Assembly (NCBI GenBank): GCA_963753245.1
Contig: CAVWBK010000002.1
Location: 558,001-622,000, forward strand
DNA: 64,000 nt
From: VRUE01 sp963753245
Lineage (GTDB): Bacteria > Actinomycetota > Thermoleophilia > Solirubrobacterales > 70-9
Direction: 5' to 3'
The notes beneath the pieces were generated by a model that saw nothing but the letters and a program-made list of their open reading frames with translations, did no database searches and was not told where the DNA came from. The position numbers and the translations under genes were made by a program. The stretch's first letter is position 1. Each line of letters begins with the position of its first letter. Shown one piece after another: positions 32,461 through 41,632 of this stretch.

Positions 32461-34125
32461 TCAGACCTCGACGACAACCGGCAGCACCATCGGCCGGCGT
32501 CTCAGCCTCTCATAGACGAACTTGGCGACCGCGTCGTGCAGGTCTTCCTGGACCAGGTGCAGCTCGCGGGTACCGGCCTGCGCGGCGTCCTCGAGTGAAT
32601 CCTCGACCACGTCCTGGAGCTCTTCGACCAGGGCGCCGGCCTCCTCCAGGAAGGCGACGCCGCGGAAGATCACCTCCGGATCGGCGACGACCGCGCCATC
32701 ATCGGAGGAGATCGTCGCGACGACGATGAAGATCCCGTCGGCGGATATCGCCCGTCGGTCGCGCAGGGCGACGTCGTCGGGGTCACCGACATTGACTCCG
32801 TCGACGAAGATCGTCCCGGCGTGGACGTCCTCGCCCAGCCGCGCCCCCTGCTCATCGATTTCAAGTGCCACGCCGTTGCGCCCCTGGAACACCTTCTCGG
32901 GGTCGATCCCAACCGACTGGGCGAGTTCGGAATGAAGGCGCAAGCGCTTGAAATCGCCGTGGATCGGCAGCACGTATTTCGGCTTGGTCAGATTGATCAT
33001 CAGCTTCAGCTCCTCCTGGAAGCCGTGACCGGAGGCGTGGATCGGGGCGTCTTTGGCGGTCACCACGGTCGCACCGATCTCATAGATCCGGTCGATCGTT
33101 TCATTCACGGCGCGCTCATTGCCGGGCACCGGGCTCGCCGAGAAGACGACCGTGTCCCCTGAGTGCAGCTCGACATCTCGATGGTCGTTGTTGGCCATCC
33201 GGCGCAACGCCGAGAGCGGCTCACCCTGACTGCCGGTCGAGATCACGACGACCTTCTCATCGGGAAAGTTCTCGATCTCACGCGGCTGGATGAAGAGACC
33301 CGAGGGGGCGCTGGCGATACCCAGGTTGGAGGCGATATTGAAGTTCTTTCGCATCGAGCGCCCGACCAGGGCGACCCGGCGGTCGAGCTTGATCGCTGCG
33401 TCGATCACCTGCTGCACTCGGTGGATGTTGGAGGCAAATGAGGTGACGATGATCCGCCCGCTGCAATCGGCGAAGGTCTCCAGCAGCGCCGGCCCGACGC
33501 TTGACTCCGAGGGCGAGATCCCGGGCCGATCGGCGTTGGTCGAGTCCCCGCAGAGCAGCAGCAGTCCATCGCGACCGACCTCGGCCAGTCGCGAGATGTC
33601 GGCCGGCTGTCCGTCAACCGGGGTCTGATCGAACTTGTAATCGCCGGTCATCAGCATCGAGCCGAGCTCGGTTTTGAGCAACACCGCGCGCATGTCGGGG
33701 ATCGAGTGCGAGAGGTGGATCAGCTCCAGCTCAAAGGGCCCGAGCCGAACTCGCTCACCGGCCGGCAGCTCCTTCAGTGGCGCGTCGCCGAGTTTGTGCT
33801 CATCGAGCTTGGAGTGGACCATGCCGACGGTGAGCAGGCCACTGTAGATCACCGGCGGGGTGCCGATCTCGCGCAGGACGTAGGGCAGCGCGCCGACGTG
33901 ATCCTCGTGGCCGTGGGTGAGGACGATCGCCTCGATGTCATCGAGACGCTCGCGCAGATAGGAGAAATCGGGCAGGACCAGGTCGATGCCGAGCATCTCG
34001 GGCGTGGGGAACGCCAAACCGGTGTCGACGACGACGATCCTGCCGTCGTATTCGACCACGGTCATGTTCTTGCCGATCTCGCCCAGTCCGCCGAGGGGCA
34101 GGACCCGAAGCTTCTGGGCGGCCAT
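32461..34125 (-). CDS. rnj: Ribonuclease J
   Basis: A 554-residue RNase J, a metallo-beta-lactamase/beta-CASP nuclease with endo- and 5'-3' exonuclease activity in mRNA decay and rRNA maturation. MBL motif LTHGHEDHVGALPY, beta-CASP region with FASNIHRVQQVIDAA, and a C-terminal PxHGD motif in VLPIHGDFKRLR. The ATG at 34125 (MAAQKLRVLPLGGLGE) has TTAGGA directly in front of it and begins two bases after the dapA stop; longer in-frame starts upstream lie inside dapA and were rejected. Its gene order next to dapA is common in actinobacteria. Confidence 0.95.
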   Translation of the reverse strand: MAAQKLRVLPLGGLGEIGKNMTVVEYDGRIVVVDTGLAFPTPEMLGIDLVLPDFSYLRERLDDIEAIVLTHGHEDHVGALPYVLREIGTPPVIYSGLLTVGMVHSKLDEHKLGDAPLKELPAGERVRLGPFELELIHLSHSIPDMRAVLLKTELGSMLMTGDYKFDQTPVDGQPADISRLAEVGRDGLLLLCGDSTNADRPGISPSESSVGPALLETFADCSGRIIVTSFASNIHRVQQVIDAAIKLDRRVALVGRSMRKNFNIASNLGIASAPSGLFIQPREIENFPDEKVVVISTGSQGEPLSALRRMANNDHRDVELHSGDTVVFSASPVPGNERAVNETIDRIYEIGATVVTAKDAPIHASGHGFQEELKLMINLTKPKYVLPIHGDFKRLRLHSELAQSVGIDPEKVFQGRNGVALEIDEQGARLGEDVHAGTIFVDGVNVGDPDDVALRDRRAISADGIFIVVATISSDDGAVVADPEVIFRGVAFLEEAGALVEELQDVVEDSLEDAAQAGTRELHLVQEDLHDAVAKFVYERLRRRPMVLPVVVEV

Positions 34126-34127
34126 TC

Positions 34128-35006
34128 CTAACCCACCGTGACCGTCAGGCCGAGCCCCTCGAGCGCCGCTCGCAGGACCGCCCGCTGGGATCGATCGGCG
34201 CGAACCATCGGCAGCCGCATCGTGTCGGAGGGAATCAGCCCGAGCATCTGCATCGCGCACTTCACCGGAATCGGGTTGATCGTCACTCCGAGCGCCTCAA
34301 ACAGCGGCCTCAGGGTCGCATCGATCTCACGGGCACGCTCGATATCCCCATCAAGTGCGGCGTCCCACATCTCGCGCATCTGCGGGCCAACCAGCTGGGA
34401 GGCGACCAGAATGCCACCCGCGGCGCCGATTTCCAGACACTTGAGGAAGATGTCATCGTTTCCGCCGAGCACGGCCATCCCCTCGATCAGGCCGAGCTCT
34501 TCGTTGTTGGCCTGCTTGACCCCGACCACGTTGTCGATCTGTCCCAGCTCGGCGAGTTCGCTGGGTGAGATGTTGACGATCACCCGCGAGGGGATGTTGT
34601 AGGCGAGCAGGGGCAGGTCGGGCACCGCGCTTGCGATCGCCTCGAAGTGGGCGCGGATCCCGGCCGGATTTGGCTTGTTGTAATACGGGGTGACGATCAG
34701 GGCGGCGTCGGCGCCGGCCCCTGCCGCGGCCTTGGTCAGCTCGATTGAGTGCCTGGTGTCGTTGGTCCCGGTCCCGCAGATAACCGTTGCCCGCTCTCCA
34801 ACCTCCTCGACCACGGCGCGCAGCAGCCCGATGTGCTCAGCATCATCGAGGGTCGCCGCCTCCCCGGTCGACCCGGCGACGACGACCCCGTGTGAACCGT
34901 TCTCGACCAGGAAGCGGGCCAGCGTCCGTGCCGCCGGCTCATCGACCTCGCCTGACTCCTGAAATGGAGTCACCATCGCGCTCAGAACTCCCCGTATCTC
35001 GCTCAT
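34128..35006 (-). CDS. dapA: 4-hydroxy-tetrahydrodipicolinate synthase
   Basis: A 292-residue DapA that condenses pyruvate and aspartate semialdehyde, the entry step to diaminopimelate and lysine. The TIM-barrel motifs are GSTGEAATLDDAEH, YYNKPNPAGIRAHF (general-acid tyrosine), YNIPSRVIVN and the Schiff-base lysine in NVVGVKQANNEE. ATG at 35006 (MSEIRGVLSAM) is chosen because GGTGG lies four bases upstream; a GTG at 35012 is the alternative. It sits between dapB and rnj on the minus strand. Confidence 0.95.
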   Translation of the reverse strand: MSEIRGVLSAMVTPFQESGEVDEPAARTLARFLVENGSHGVVVAGSTGEAATLDDAEHIGLLRAVVEEVGERATVICGTGTNDTRHSIELTKAAAGAGADAALIVTPYYNKPNPAGIRAHFEAIASAVPDLPLLAYNIPSRVIVNISPSELAELGQIDNVVGVKQANNEELGLIEGMAVLGGNDDIFLKCLEIGAAGGILVASQLVGPQMREMWDAALDGDIERAREIDATLRPLFEALGVTINPIPVKCAMQMLGLIPSDTMRLPMVRADRSQRAVLRAALEGLGLTVTVG

Positions 35007-35032
35007 CGCCACCAGCGTACCCCGAAGACCAT

Positions 35033-35704
35033 CTAGAGCAGATTCTCCAGACCGACGGTGAAGCGTTTCGGCTGGGAGCCCACCTCGCGCACGGCGAGCA
35101 GCACGCCGGGCATGAAGGAGCGCCGATCAATCGAGTCGTGGCGCACGCTCAGAGTCTGGCCCTCACCGCCAAAAACGATTTCCTGATGGGCTACCAGCCC
35201 CGGCAAGCGCAGCGAGTGGAGCGGTTCGTGGACGTTGCCGCCCGCGGCCTGAATCAGCTCGGCGGTTCGCTTCGCGGTTCCCGATGGAGCGTCGAGCTTT
35301 CGGTCGTGGTGGAGCTCGATGATCTCGCACTCGGGCATGTGCGCGGCGATCCGCTGAGCCACCTCCATCATCAGCACGGCGCCGATCGCGAAGTTGGGCG
35401 CGACAAAGCAGTTGGCCGAGCCGGCCGAGGCCGCGGTCACCTCGCGCAGCGCCTCGACCTCAAAGCCGGTGGTTCCGACCACAGCGTGTACACCCGCCGC
35501 CAGACAGGCACTGACGTTTTCAAGCGCGGTCTCGGGAGTGGTGAAATCAACGACGACGTCGGCCTCATCGAGCACCTCGCCAAGCTCGACCCCGAGCGCG
35601 GGATCGGCCCTCGCCACCAGCTCCATGTCCTCGGCGCCGCCAACCGCCTCACAGACGGCCTGGCCCATGCGCCCGGCCGCGCCGGAGGCAACGACCCGGA
35701 TCAA
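35033..35704 (-). CDS. dapB: 4-hydroxy-tetrahydrodipicolinate reductase
   Basis: A 223-residue DapB that reduces the DapA product with NAD(P)H. N-terminal Rossmann motif SGAAGRMGQAV, DFTTPETAL, GTTGF, and the substrate-binding and catalytic HHDRKLDAPSGTA near the C-terminal tetramer domain. Slightly short compared with typical 245-270 residues. TTG start overlapping the stop of the M16 peptidase (TTGA). It precedes dapA by 26 bases; dapL and dapF are elsewhere in the window, completing the aminotransferase route to meso-diaminopimelate. Confidence 0.95.
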   Translation of the reverse strand: MIRVVASGAAGRMGQAVCEAVGGAEDMELVARADPALGVELGEVLDEADVVVDFTTPETALENVSACLAAGVHAVVGTTGFEVEALREVTAASAGSANCFVAPNFAIGAVLMMEVAQRIAAHMPECEIIELHHDRKLDAPSGTAKRTAELIQAAGGNVHEPLHSLRLPGLVAHQEIVFGGEGQTLSVRHDSIDRRSFMPGVLLAVREVGSQPKRFTVGLENLL

Positions 35705-36978
35705 GCCGCCGCCAGGCTCTCGCTGACCGGGGCCAGCGCGGCGCGAAAGTGTTCTTCGCCACGACCCACGCAGGCGGCGGAGAGCCGCTCGGCGCCGTAG
35801 AGCTCGCCCGCCAGGGCGGTCAACTCCTCAACGCTGACGGCGTCGACTTTGGCGAGCATCTCATCGAGGCTGTCGATCGGCAAGTCGAACAGGGTCGCGC
35901 GGGAGATCCGCGTCATCCGCGCCGCGGTTGACTCCGAGGAGAGGACCAGACGACCCTTGACGTTCTCCTTGGCGCGCTTTAGCTCCTCGCCGGAGACCGG
36001 CTCGGTGCGCAGGCGCTGCAGCTCGGCGCCGATGATCGAACACGCCTCCTCGACATTGTCCTCGCGGGTGCCGACGTAGGTGGCCACCAGTCCCGAATCG
36101 GTGTACTGCTCGTTGTAGGAGCCGACCGAGTAGGCGAGGCCGCGCTTCTCGCGCACCTCACGAAAAAGGCGCGATGAGGTCGAGCCGCCGAAGATTGAGT
36201 CGAGTACCGCGAGCGCGTAGCGACGCTCATCATCGCGCCTGATGCCCGGCGCACCGAAACAGATGTGGTACTGCTCGGTGTCCTTCTCATAAAAACGCAG
36301 CCGGGCCCGCGCCTCGGGCTCCGCCCCGATTGGGGCCGCGCCATTTGAGTCAGATTGGGGGGAGACCAGGCGCTGAGTGAGCTCGACGATGCGGTCGTGG
36401 TCGAGATGCCCGGCGGCGCCGATCACCACGTTGGCCCCGGTGTAGCGCTGGCGGTGGTAGGCATCGATGTCGGGTACCGGGATCGAGGCGATCACCTGCG
36501 CCTCGCCGAGCACTCGCCGGCCCAGCGGATGCTCACCGAAGACCGCGTCGGCGAGAATGTCGTGGACCCGATCCTGGGGCTCGTCCTCATACATCGCGAT
36601 CTCCTCTAGCACGACGTCGCGCTCGGAGTCGATTTCGGGATAGGTCGGTGCCAGAAGCATTTCGGCCAGCAGCTCGAAGACCTCCTCGGTGTGCTCATCG
36701 AGGAAGCGCGCGTGCAGGTGCGTCGTCTCCTTGCCGGTTGCCGCGTTGACCGAGGCGCCGAGACCATCAAAACGCTCGGAAATCTCGATCGCCGAGTAGC
36801 GCTCGGTTCCCTTGAAAAGAAGGTGCTCGAGGAAGTGGGAGACCCCGGCCTGAGCCGCGGTCTCATCGCGCGAGCCGGTGCGCACCCAGAGCCCGAGCGC
36901 GACCGAGCGGACCGAGGGAACCTCCTCGGTCACGACCCGGGCGCCCGAACTCAGATCTGTGAGTGTGGCTGTACTCAA
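35701..36978 (-). CDS. M16 family zinc peptidase (pitrilysin/processing-peptidase-like)
   Basis: A 425-residue M16 peptidase. The inverted zinc motif HxxEH is in SHFLEHLLFKGTERY, with the third ligand glutamate in DVVLEEIAMYEDEP. The C-terminal domain has REVREKRGLAYSVGSY, the substrate-binding RGLAYSV motif. The start is uncertain: TTG at 36978 (LSTATLTDLSSGARVV) is preferred because earlier in-frame starts lie inside pnp, whose stop is at 36986. pnp-M16-dapB-dapA is a recurring actinobacterial gene order. It probably degrades peptides or processes exported proteins. Confidence 0.9.
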   Translation of the reverse strand: MSTATLTDLSSGARVVTEEVPSVRSVALGLWVRTGSRDETAAQAGVSHFLEHLLFKGTERYSAIEISERFDGLGASVNAATGKETTHLHARFLDEHTEEVFELLAEMLLAPTYPEIDSERDVVLEEIAMYEDEPQDRVHDILADAVFGEHPLGRRVLGEAQVIASIPVPDIDAYHRQRYTGANVVIGAAGHLDHDRIVELTQRLVSPQSDSNGAAPIGAEPEARARLRFYEKDTEQYHICFGAPGIRRDDERRYALAVLDSIFGGSTSSRLFREVREKRGLAYSVGSYNEQYTDSGLVATYVGTREDNVEEACSIIGAELQRLRTEPVSGEELKRAKENVKGRLVLSSESTAARMTRISRATLFDLPIDSLDEMLAKVDAVSVEELTALAGELYGAERLSAACVGRGEEHFRAALAPVSESLAAA

Positions 36979-36985
36979 CTTGGAA

Positions 36986-39232
36986 CTAGCGACGCGACTC
37001 GCGGTCGCCGCCCTCGCGGCGACGGCGTCCATCCCGGCCGCCGCGGCCGCCGCGATCGCCACCGTTGCGAGAGCCACCGCCGCTGGAACCGATCGCGATC
37101 AGCTCCTCCTGCGATTTGCCCTCGACCGAGGGGTCATCGGAGAGTCGCAGGCCGATCCGACCGCGCTCGCGATCGACCTCGACCACTGTGACGTCGATCT
37201 GATCGCCCGCGCTCAGCACGTCATCGACGGAGTCAACCCGCTCGCCCGGTTTCACGTTGGAGATGTGGAGCAGGCCGTCGGTGCCCTTGACCAGCTCGAC
37301 AAAGGCGCCGAAGGTGGTCGTCTTGACGACCTTCGCCGCGTCGTAGCGATCGCCGATCTCGGCCTCCTTGGTCATCGATTCAATCCGCGCCACACAGGCT
37401 TCGACCAGCGAGCCGGTCGGAGCGTAGATCCGGATCGTGCCGTCGTCCTCGACGTCGATGTCGGCTTCGAACTCCTCGCACAGGGCGCGGATCGTTTCGC
37501 CGCCTTTACCGATCACGGCGCCGATCTTCTCTTGGTCGATCTTGATCGCCTCGATCCGCGGCGCGTGCTGGGAGAGCTGCTCACGCGGGCCGTCGATCGC
37601 CTCGGCCATCTTGCCGAGGATGAACTTCCGTCCCTTGTTGGCCTGCTCGAGAGCGTCGGTGAGGATCTCGAATGTGACTCCGGTGATCTTGATGTCCATC
37701 TGCAGGGCGGTGATCCCCTCAGCGGTACCGGCGACCTTGAAGTCCATGTCGCCGAGGTGGTCCTCGACGCCGGCGATGTCGGTGAGCACGATGTAGTCCT
37801 CGCCCTCCTTGATCAGCCCCATTGCGACCCCGGCGACCGGTGCGCTGACCGGCACGCCAGCGGCCTGCAGGGCCATCGAGGACGCGCAGACCGAACCCAT
37901 TGAGGAGGAGCCGTTTGACTCCAGCGTCTCCGAGACGACCCGGATCACATAGGGGAAGTCCTCCTCGCCGGGGATCGTCGCCGCCAAGGCCCGCTCGGCG
38001 AGCGCCCCATGGCCGATATCGCGGCGCTTGGGACCGCGCATGAAACCGGCCTCCCCGACCGAGAATGGCGGGAAGTTGTAGTGGTGCCAGAACTTCTTTG
38101 AGGTCTCCAGGCCCAGCGTGTCGATTCGCATGTCCATGCGGGTCGTGCCGAGCGCAACGTTGGAGAGGATCTGGGTCTCGCCGCGGGTGAAGAGCGCCGA
38201 GCCGTGCACGCGCGGGGAGATGTCGACCTCGGTCTCGATCGGGCGGATCTCATCCTGGGCGCGACCGTCGGGTCGCTTCTTATCGACGGCGATCGCCTTG
38301 CGAATGGTGTCCTTCTCGATCGAGCCGAAGGCGGCCTTGACCTCGGCCACGCGCTTCTCGTCGGTCTCACCATCATCGGCGGCGGGCGCGTACTTGTCGA
38401 CCACCTCGTCCTTGACCTTGTCGATCGCCTCGTAGCGCTCGAGCTTGCCCTCGGTGGCGATCGCGTCGACCAGCGCCTGGCCGTGGGAGGAGCGAATATC
38501 GCTGATCAGTCCCTCGTCGATCTGGGGAGCCTCAACCTCCATCTTCTCCTTGCCGGCCTTCTTCTGCAGCTCCTCCATCGCGCCGACGAGCTTCTTGATC
38601 TCGCCATGGGCGATGTCGAGGGCGTCGAGGATCTCCTGCTCGGTGACGCCGTTGGCGCCCGCCTCGACCATCAGGATCGCCTCATCGGTTCCGGCCACGA
38701 TCAGGTCGAGGTCGAGCTCGGCGAGATCCTCCTCGTTGGGGTTGACGACGAAGTCACCGTCCAGCTTGCCGATCCGCACCGCACCGACATGGGCGGCGAC
38801 CGGAACCGGGGAGATCGCCAGCGCCGCCGAGGCACCGTTCATCGCGAGGATGTCGTAGGGGTGGACCTGGTCCACCGACATCGGGATCGCGACGAGCTGG
38901 GTCTCGTAATGCCAGCCCTTCGGGAAGAGCGGGCGAATCGGACGGTCGATCATGCGCGCGGTGAGCGTTGCCTTCTCGCTCGATTTACCCTCGCGACGGA
39001 AGAACGAGCCGGGGATTTTGCCCGCGGCGTACATGCGCTCCTCGATGTCGACGGTGAGCGGCAGAAAGTCCACGTCGCGAAGGCTGCCAACGGTTGCGGT
39101 GCAGAGCACCATCGTGTCGCCGGCCTGAACCACGACCGCGCCACCCGCCTGCTTCGCGAGTTTGCCCGTCTCGAAGGAGATCTGGCTGTCGCCGACATCC
39201 ACCGATACGCGGCTAACGTCAAACATGCTCAT
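36986..39232 (-). CDS. pnp: Polyribonucleotide nucleotidyltransferase (PNPase)
   Basis: A 748-residue PNPase, the phosphorolytic 3'-5' exoribonuclease of mRNA decay. Two RNase PH domains (IDRPIRPLFPKGW, SGSALFTRGETQILS and GDMDFKVAGTAEGITALQMDIK), a KH domain (IGAVIGKGGETIRAL), an S1 domain (TTFGAFVELVKGTDGLLHIS) and a long arginine/glycine-rich tail (SSGGGSRNGGDRGGRGGRDG onward) that may contact RNA. ATG at 39232 with GGAGGTAGGA upstream. A seven-bp hairpin sits just before the Shine-Dalgarno. Gene order with M16 peptidase and dapB follows. Confidence 0.96.
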   Translation of the reverse strand: MSMFDVSRVSVDVGDSQISFETGKLAKQAGGAVVVQAGDTMVLCTATVGSLRDVDFLPLTVDIEERMYAAGKIPGSFFRREGKSSEKATLTARMIDRPIRPLFPKGWHYETQLVAIPMSVDQVHPYDILAMNGASAALAISPVPVAAHVGAVRIGKLDGDFVVNPNEEDLAELDLDLIVAGTDEAILMVEAGANGVTEQEILDALDIAHGEIKKLVGAMEELQKKAGKEKMEVEAPQIDEGLISDIRSSHGQALVDAIATEGKLERYEAIDKVKDEVVDKYAPAADDGETDEKRVAEVKAAFGSIEKDTIRKAIAVDKKRPDGRAQDEIRPIETEVDISPRVHGSALFTRGETQILSNVALGTTRMDMRIDTLGLETSKKFWHHYNFPPFSVGEAGFMRGPKRRDIGHGALAERALAATIPGEEDFPYVIRVVSETLESNGSSSMGSVCASSMALQAAGVPVSAPVAGVAMGLIKEGEDYIVLTDIAGVEDHLGDMDFKVAGTAEGITALQMDIKITGVTFEILTDALEQANKGRKFILGKMAEAIDGPREQLSQHAPRIEAIKIDQEKIGAVIGKGGETIRALCEEFEADIDVEDDGTIRIYAPTGSLVEACVARIESMTKEAEIGDRYDAAKVVKTTTFGAFVELVKGTDGLLHISNVKPGERVDSVDDVLSAGDQIDVTVVEVDRERGRIGLRLSDDPSVEGKSQEELIAIGSSGGGSRNGGDRGGRGGRDGRRRREGGDRESRR

Positions 39233-39249
39233 TTAGTTTTCCTACCTCC

Positions 39250-39268
39250 GGCCGCCCGGATGGCGGCC
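39250..39268 (-). promoter_or_regulatory. Hairpin in the pnp 5' leader
   Basis: Arms GGCCGCC and GGCGGCC with a five-base loop, only about three bases upstream of the pnp Shine-Dalgarno (GGAGGTAGGA). It could be a stability or autoregulation element; pnp leaders in enterobacteria are regulated through a cleaved hairpin, but no equivalent mechanism can be read here. Confidence 0.35.
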
Positions 39269-39334
39269 AATCTGATTCAGAACTCTCGTTCTCTGTCGCC
39301 AAGAGGGTACAGACTGGCCGGGTAGCATGGCTCG

Positions 39335-40408
39335 ATGGTGAAATTGGCGGCTCGCTTCGCGGTCGGCTTGGCCTCGCTCGGCGCCGTGGCGCTCCTCACC
39401 GCGTCCCCCGCGGCGGCCGTGGTGACGATCGGCAGCAACCTCGCCCACGCGGCCAACGGTCCCAGCGGCCTCTGCGGGTTCAGTGGCATCACCGAAGTCG
39501 ACCGTTCCTGCACCGAGGCCCAGGAGAGCCTGGAACCGGCGTTCCTCACACCCGGGGGCCTGGTCGCCCCGAGCGCTGGCGTGATCGTCCGCTGGCGGGT
39601 GCGCAGCGGCCCGGCCAGCGCCAGCACCGCAGCGGTCAAGCTGCGCCTGCGTCTCCTGCACCAGAACTCGATGGGCGCCGAGGCGGGCGGCGCCAGCGAA
39701 ACGGAATTCGTCTCGCTGCCGCTCGCCGAACCCGGGGTGCACGTCTTCCCCGCCCGCCTGCCGGTCGCCGCCGGAGATCAGATCGGCGTGGACAGTCTGA
39801 GCTCCAACACCAGCATGGGGCCGGCTGAGCCCCCGATCGTCTACGTCGAATCGGGAATCGGCACGCCGGCGACCTGGACCCCGAGCCTCCTTCCGGGCGA
39901 GACACGCGCGCCAAACGGTTTTCCAACCTCGAGCATGGAGGTGCTGCTCAATGCCGACATCGAGCCCGATGCCGACCGCGACGGCTATGGCGACGAGACC
40001 CAGGACGGCTGCCCCAGCGACCCAACCCGCCACGGTCCCTGTGCCGCGCCCGATAGGACGCCGCCACAGATCTCGCTGACCTACAAATCCAGACAGGACT
40101 TCCCCAGAAAGCGGAGCGTGATCGTCAACCTGAGCTCCAACGAGTCTGCCACCGCGAGCGCCAACGGGCAGCTTGAGATCTTCAAGAAGCGCCGCGCAAT
40201 CGTCGGCCTGAGCGGCGCCACGGCGACGATTTCCCCCGCCAGCAAGCTGGCGCTGCGGATCGGGATAACGAAGACCGCCCGCCGGGCGGCGGGCCGGGCC
40301 CTTGCGCACGGGCACCGAGTCGCCGTCAGGGTGTCGGTCAGCGCCAAGGACGCGGCCGGCAACCAGAGCAGCGCCGCCGTGGCCGTGATCAAGCCCCCGC
40401 GACGCTAG
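39335..40408 (+). CDS. Secreted protein with thrombospondin-3-like calcium motif
   Basis: A 357-residue protein with an N-terminal signal peptide (LAARFAVGLASLGAVALLTASPAAA). A beta-rich body (about 30-205) is followed by DADRDGYGDETQDGCPSD, a thrombospondin type 3-like Ca-binding repeat found widely in exported proteins of Solirubrobacterales-type actinobacteria. The C-terminal 130 residues look like an Ig/fibronectin-like strand pattern (RSVIVNLSSNE, VRVSVSAKDAAGN). A TAGCAT hexamer about seven bases upstream of the ATG suggests a short or absent leader. Function unknown; its 3' end meets the converging thioredoxin-fold gene. Confidence 0.82.
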   Translation: MVKLAARFAVGLASLGAVALLTASPAAAVVTIGSNLAHAANGPSGLCGFSGITEVDRSCTEAQESLEPAFLTPGGLVAPSAGVIVRWRVRSGPASASTAAVKLRLRLLHQNSMGAEAGGASETEFVSLPLAEPGVHVFPARLPVAAGDQIGVDSLSSNTSMGPAEPPIVYVESGIGTPATWTPSLLPGETRAPNGFPTSSMEVLLNADIEPDADRDGYGDETQDGCPSDPTRHGPCAAPDRTPPQISLTYKSRQDFPRKRSVIVNLSSNESATASANGQLEIFKKRRAIVGLSGATATISPASKLALRIGITKTARRAAGRALAHGHRVAVRVSVSAKDAAGNQSSAAVAVIKPPRR

Positions 40409-40854
40409 CTGCCGGGTTCAAACAGCGCCGGTGTCTCGACAACGCCGGCCCGCAGCCCCGACTCGAAGTCGCGCTGCACGCGGGCCGAAACCGCGGCGGA
40501 GCGGCGGTCTGTCTCGAAGCCCTGCAGATCGAGGCCCATTGCTTCCGCGCGACTCCACAGATGTGGGTCATCGACCCGGCCTCGGTCAGTGTAGAGCGAA
40601 TCGACCATCTCAAAGAAGTGACCCTGAGCGCCCGCGGCCTCAGCGGCAGCATGCAGCGCGGCGGCCCGCGGATGCTTGCTGGTGATCGGAAAATGACGAA
40701 AGACGAGCAGCTTCGGGCGGCGCGAGATCTCCGCCCAGGCGATTGCGCAGCGCGGACAGCCGAGATCGAGGTAGACGATCAGGGGATCCCCCTCCCCGCG
40801 CGCGTGATCCTCGGGCCCGGGCGGCGGAACCGAGGCGCTGGTCAGGTCGGTCAG
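40405..40854 (-). CDS. DsbA-like thioredoxin-fold protein, probable CTG start
   Basis: A thioredoxin-fold protein with the active-site motif CPRC (residues 33-36 from the CTG) in LIVYLDLGCPRCAIAW, followed by HFPITSKHPRAAALHAAAEAA and GVVETPALFEPG (cis-Pro region), close to DsbA/FrnE-like proteins of this class of actinobacteria. The sequence upstream of the CTG at 40854 lies inside the peroxiredoxin gene; the next canonical start, GTG at 40923, would overlap that gene by 73 bases. CTG overlaps the peroxiredoxin stop (CTGA), the same geometry as miaA. No signal peptide is visible, so it is probably cytoplasmic. Confidence 0.7.
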   Translation of the reverse strand: MTDLTSASVPPPGPEDHARGEGDPLIVYLDLGCPRCAIAWAEISRRPKLLVFRHFPITSKHPRAAALHAAAEAAGAQGHFFEMVDSLYTDRGRVDDPHLWSRAEAMGLDLQGFETDRRSAAVSARVQRDFESGLRAGVVETPALFEPGS

Positions 40855-41303
40855 GCGCCCAGCGCGTCGAAGATCAGGTTCGCCCCTGGAGCCTCGCCCG
40901 GGCTCGGCGATTCGTAGGCCCACTCAACGGTCCCCTGCTCGTCGACCAAAACCAGGGTCCTGTTTGCCATCCCGACCGAGTCGACGAAGGAGCCGTAGGC
41001 CTTCGCGGTCTCGCCCTTGGGCTCGAAGTCGGAAAGCAGCGTCGTGTCGATCCCGAGCTTCTCCTGAAAGGCCTTGTGCGCGTAGGGGGAGTCGACGCTG
41101 ATCCCGACCATCTCGACCCCCTTTGCTTCGATCTCCGGCTTCACCTGCTGATAGACGGAGAGCTGATCTGAGCAGACCGAGCTGAAGTCAAAGGGATAGA
41201 AGACGAGCAGCAGTTTTTTGCCGCGGAAGTCGCTGAGCGAGACGTCCTCGCCATCCTGATCTCGCAGCGTGAAGTCCGGGGCCTTCTCGCCGGCGCTGAT
41301 CAT
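40851..41303 (-). CDS. One-cysteine peroxiredoxin (AhpE-like)
   Basis: A 150-residue AhpC/TSA peroxiredoxin. The only catalytic cysteine is C44 in PFDFSSVCSDQLSVYQ; no resolving cysteine is present, as in the AhpE type, so an external thiol must recycle it. The adjacent downstream CPRC thioredoxin-fold protein is a plausible reductant, which is inference from gene order. The ATG overlaps the rpsO stop (ATGA). It is separate in sequence and mechanism from the Bcp-type enzyme at 5452-5904. Confidence 0.9.
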   Translation of the reverse strand: MISAGEKAPDFTLRDQDGEDVSLSDFRGKKLLLVFYPFDFSSVCSDQLSVYQQVKPEIEAKGVEMVGISVDSPYAHKAFQEKLGIDTTLLSDFEPKGETAKAYGSFVDSVGMANRTLVLVDEQGTVEWAYESPSPGEAPGANLIFDALGA

Positions 41304-41569
41304 CGCCGCAGGCCGAGCTCAGCAACCAGCGCCCGATAACGCTCGAGGTCACTGTGCTCCAGGTAGCGGAGCATGCGGCGGCGCTTGCCGACCAGCATCA
41401 GCAATCCGCGCCGCGAGTGATGGTCTTTGGCGTGCGTGCGCAGGTGCTCGGTCAGCTCGTTGATCCGCTCGGTCATCAGCGCAACCTGGACCTCGGCCGA
41501 GCCGGTATCGCCATCAGCGCGACCGTGCTTGCCGATCAGCTCGCTCTTTTTCTCTTTTGTCAGTCCCAT
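41300..41569 (-). CDS. rpsO: 30S ribosomal protein S15
   Basis: An 89-residue S15, a primary binder of the 16S rRNA central domain. The sequence MGLTKEKKSELIGKHGRADG, GSAEVQVALMTERINELTEH and HHSRRGLLMLVGKRRRMLRYL is diagnostic. The ATG at 41569 gives the standard family length; an in-frame upstream extension was rejected. rpsO sits between ribF and the peroxiredoxin; in many bacteria it lies next to pnp, which here is two kilobases downstream. Confidence 0.96.
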   Translation of the reverse strand: MGLTKEKKSELIGKHGRADGDTGSAEVQVALMTERINELTEHLRTHAKDHHSRRGLLMLVGKRRRMLRYLEHSDLERYRALVAELGLRR

Positions 41570-41632
41570 ATCTCGTAAAAACGCCGCGCGCACAGGCGCG
41601 ACGGCCGTTGGAAGTTAGCAGAGAGAAGTGGC

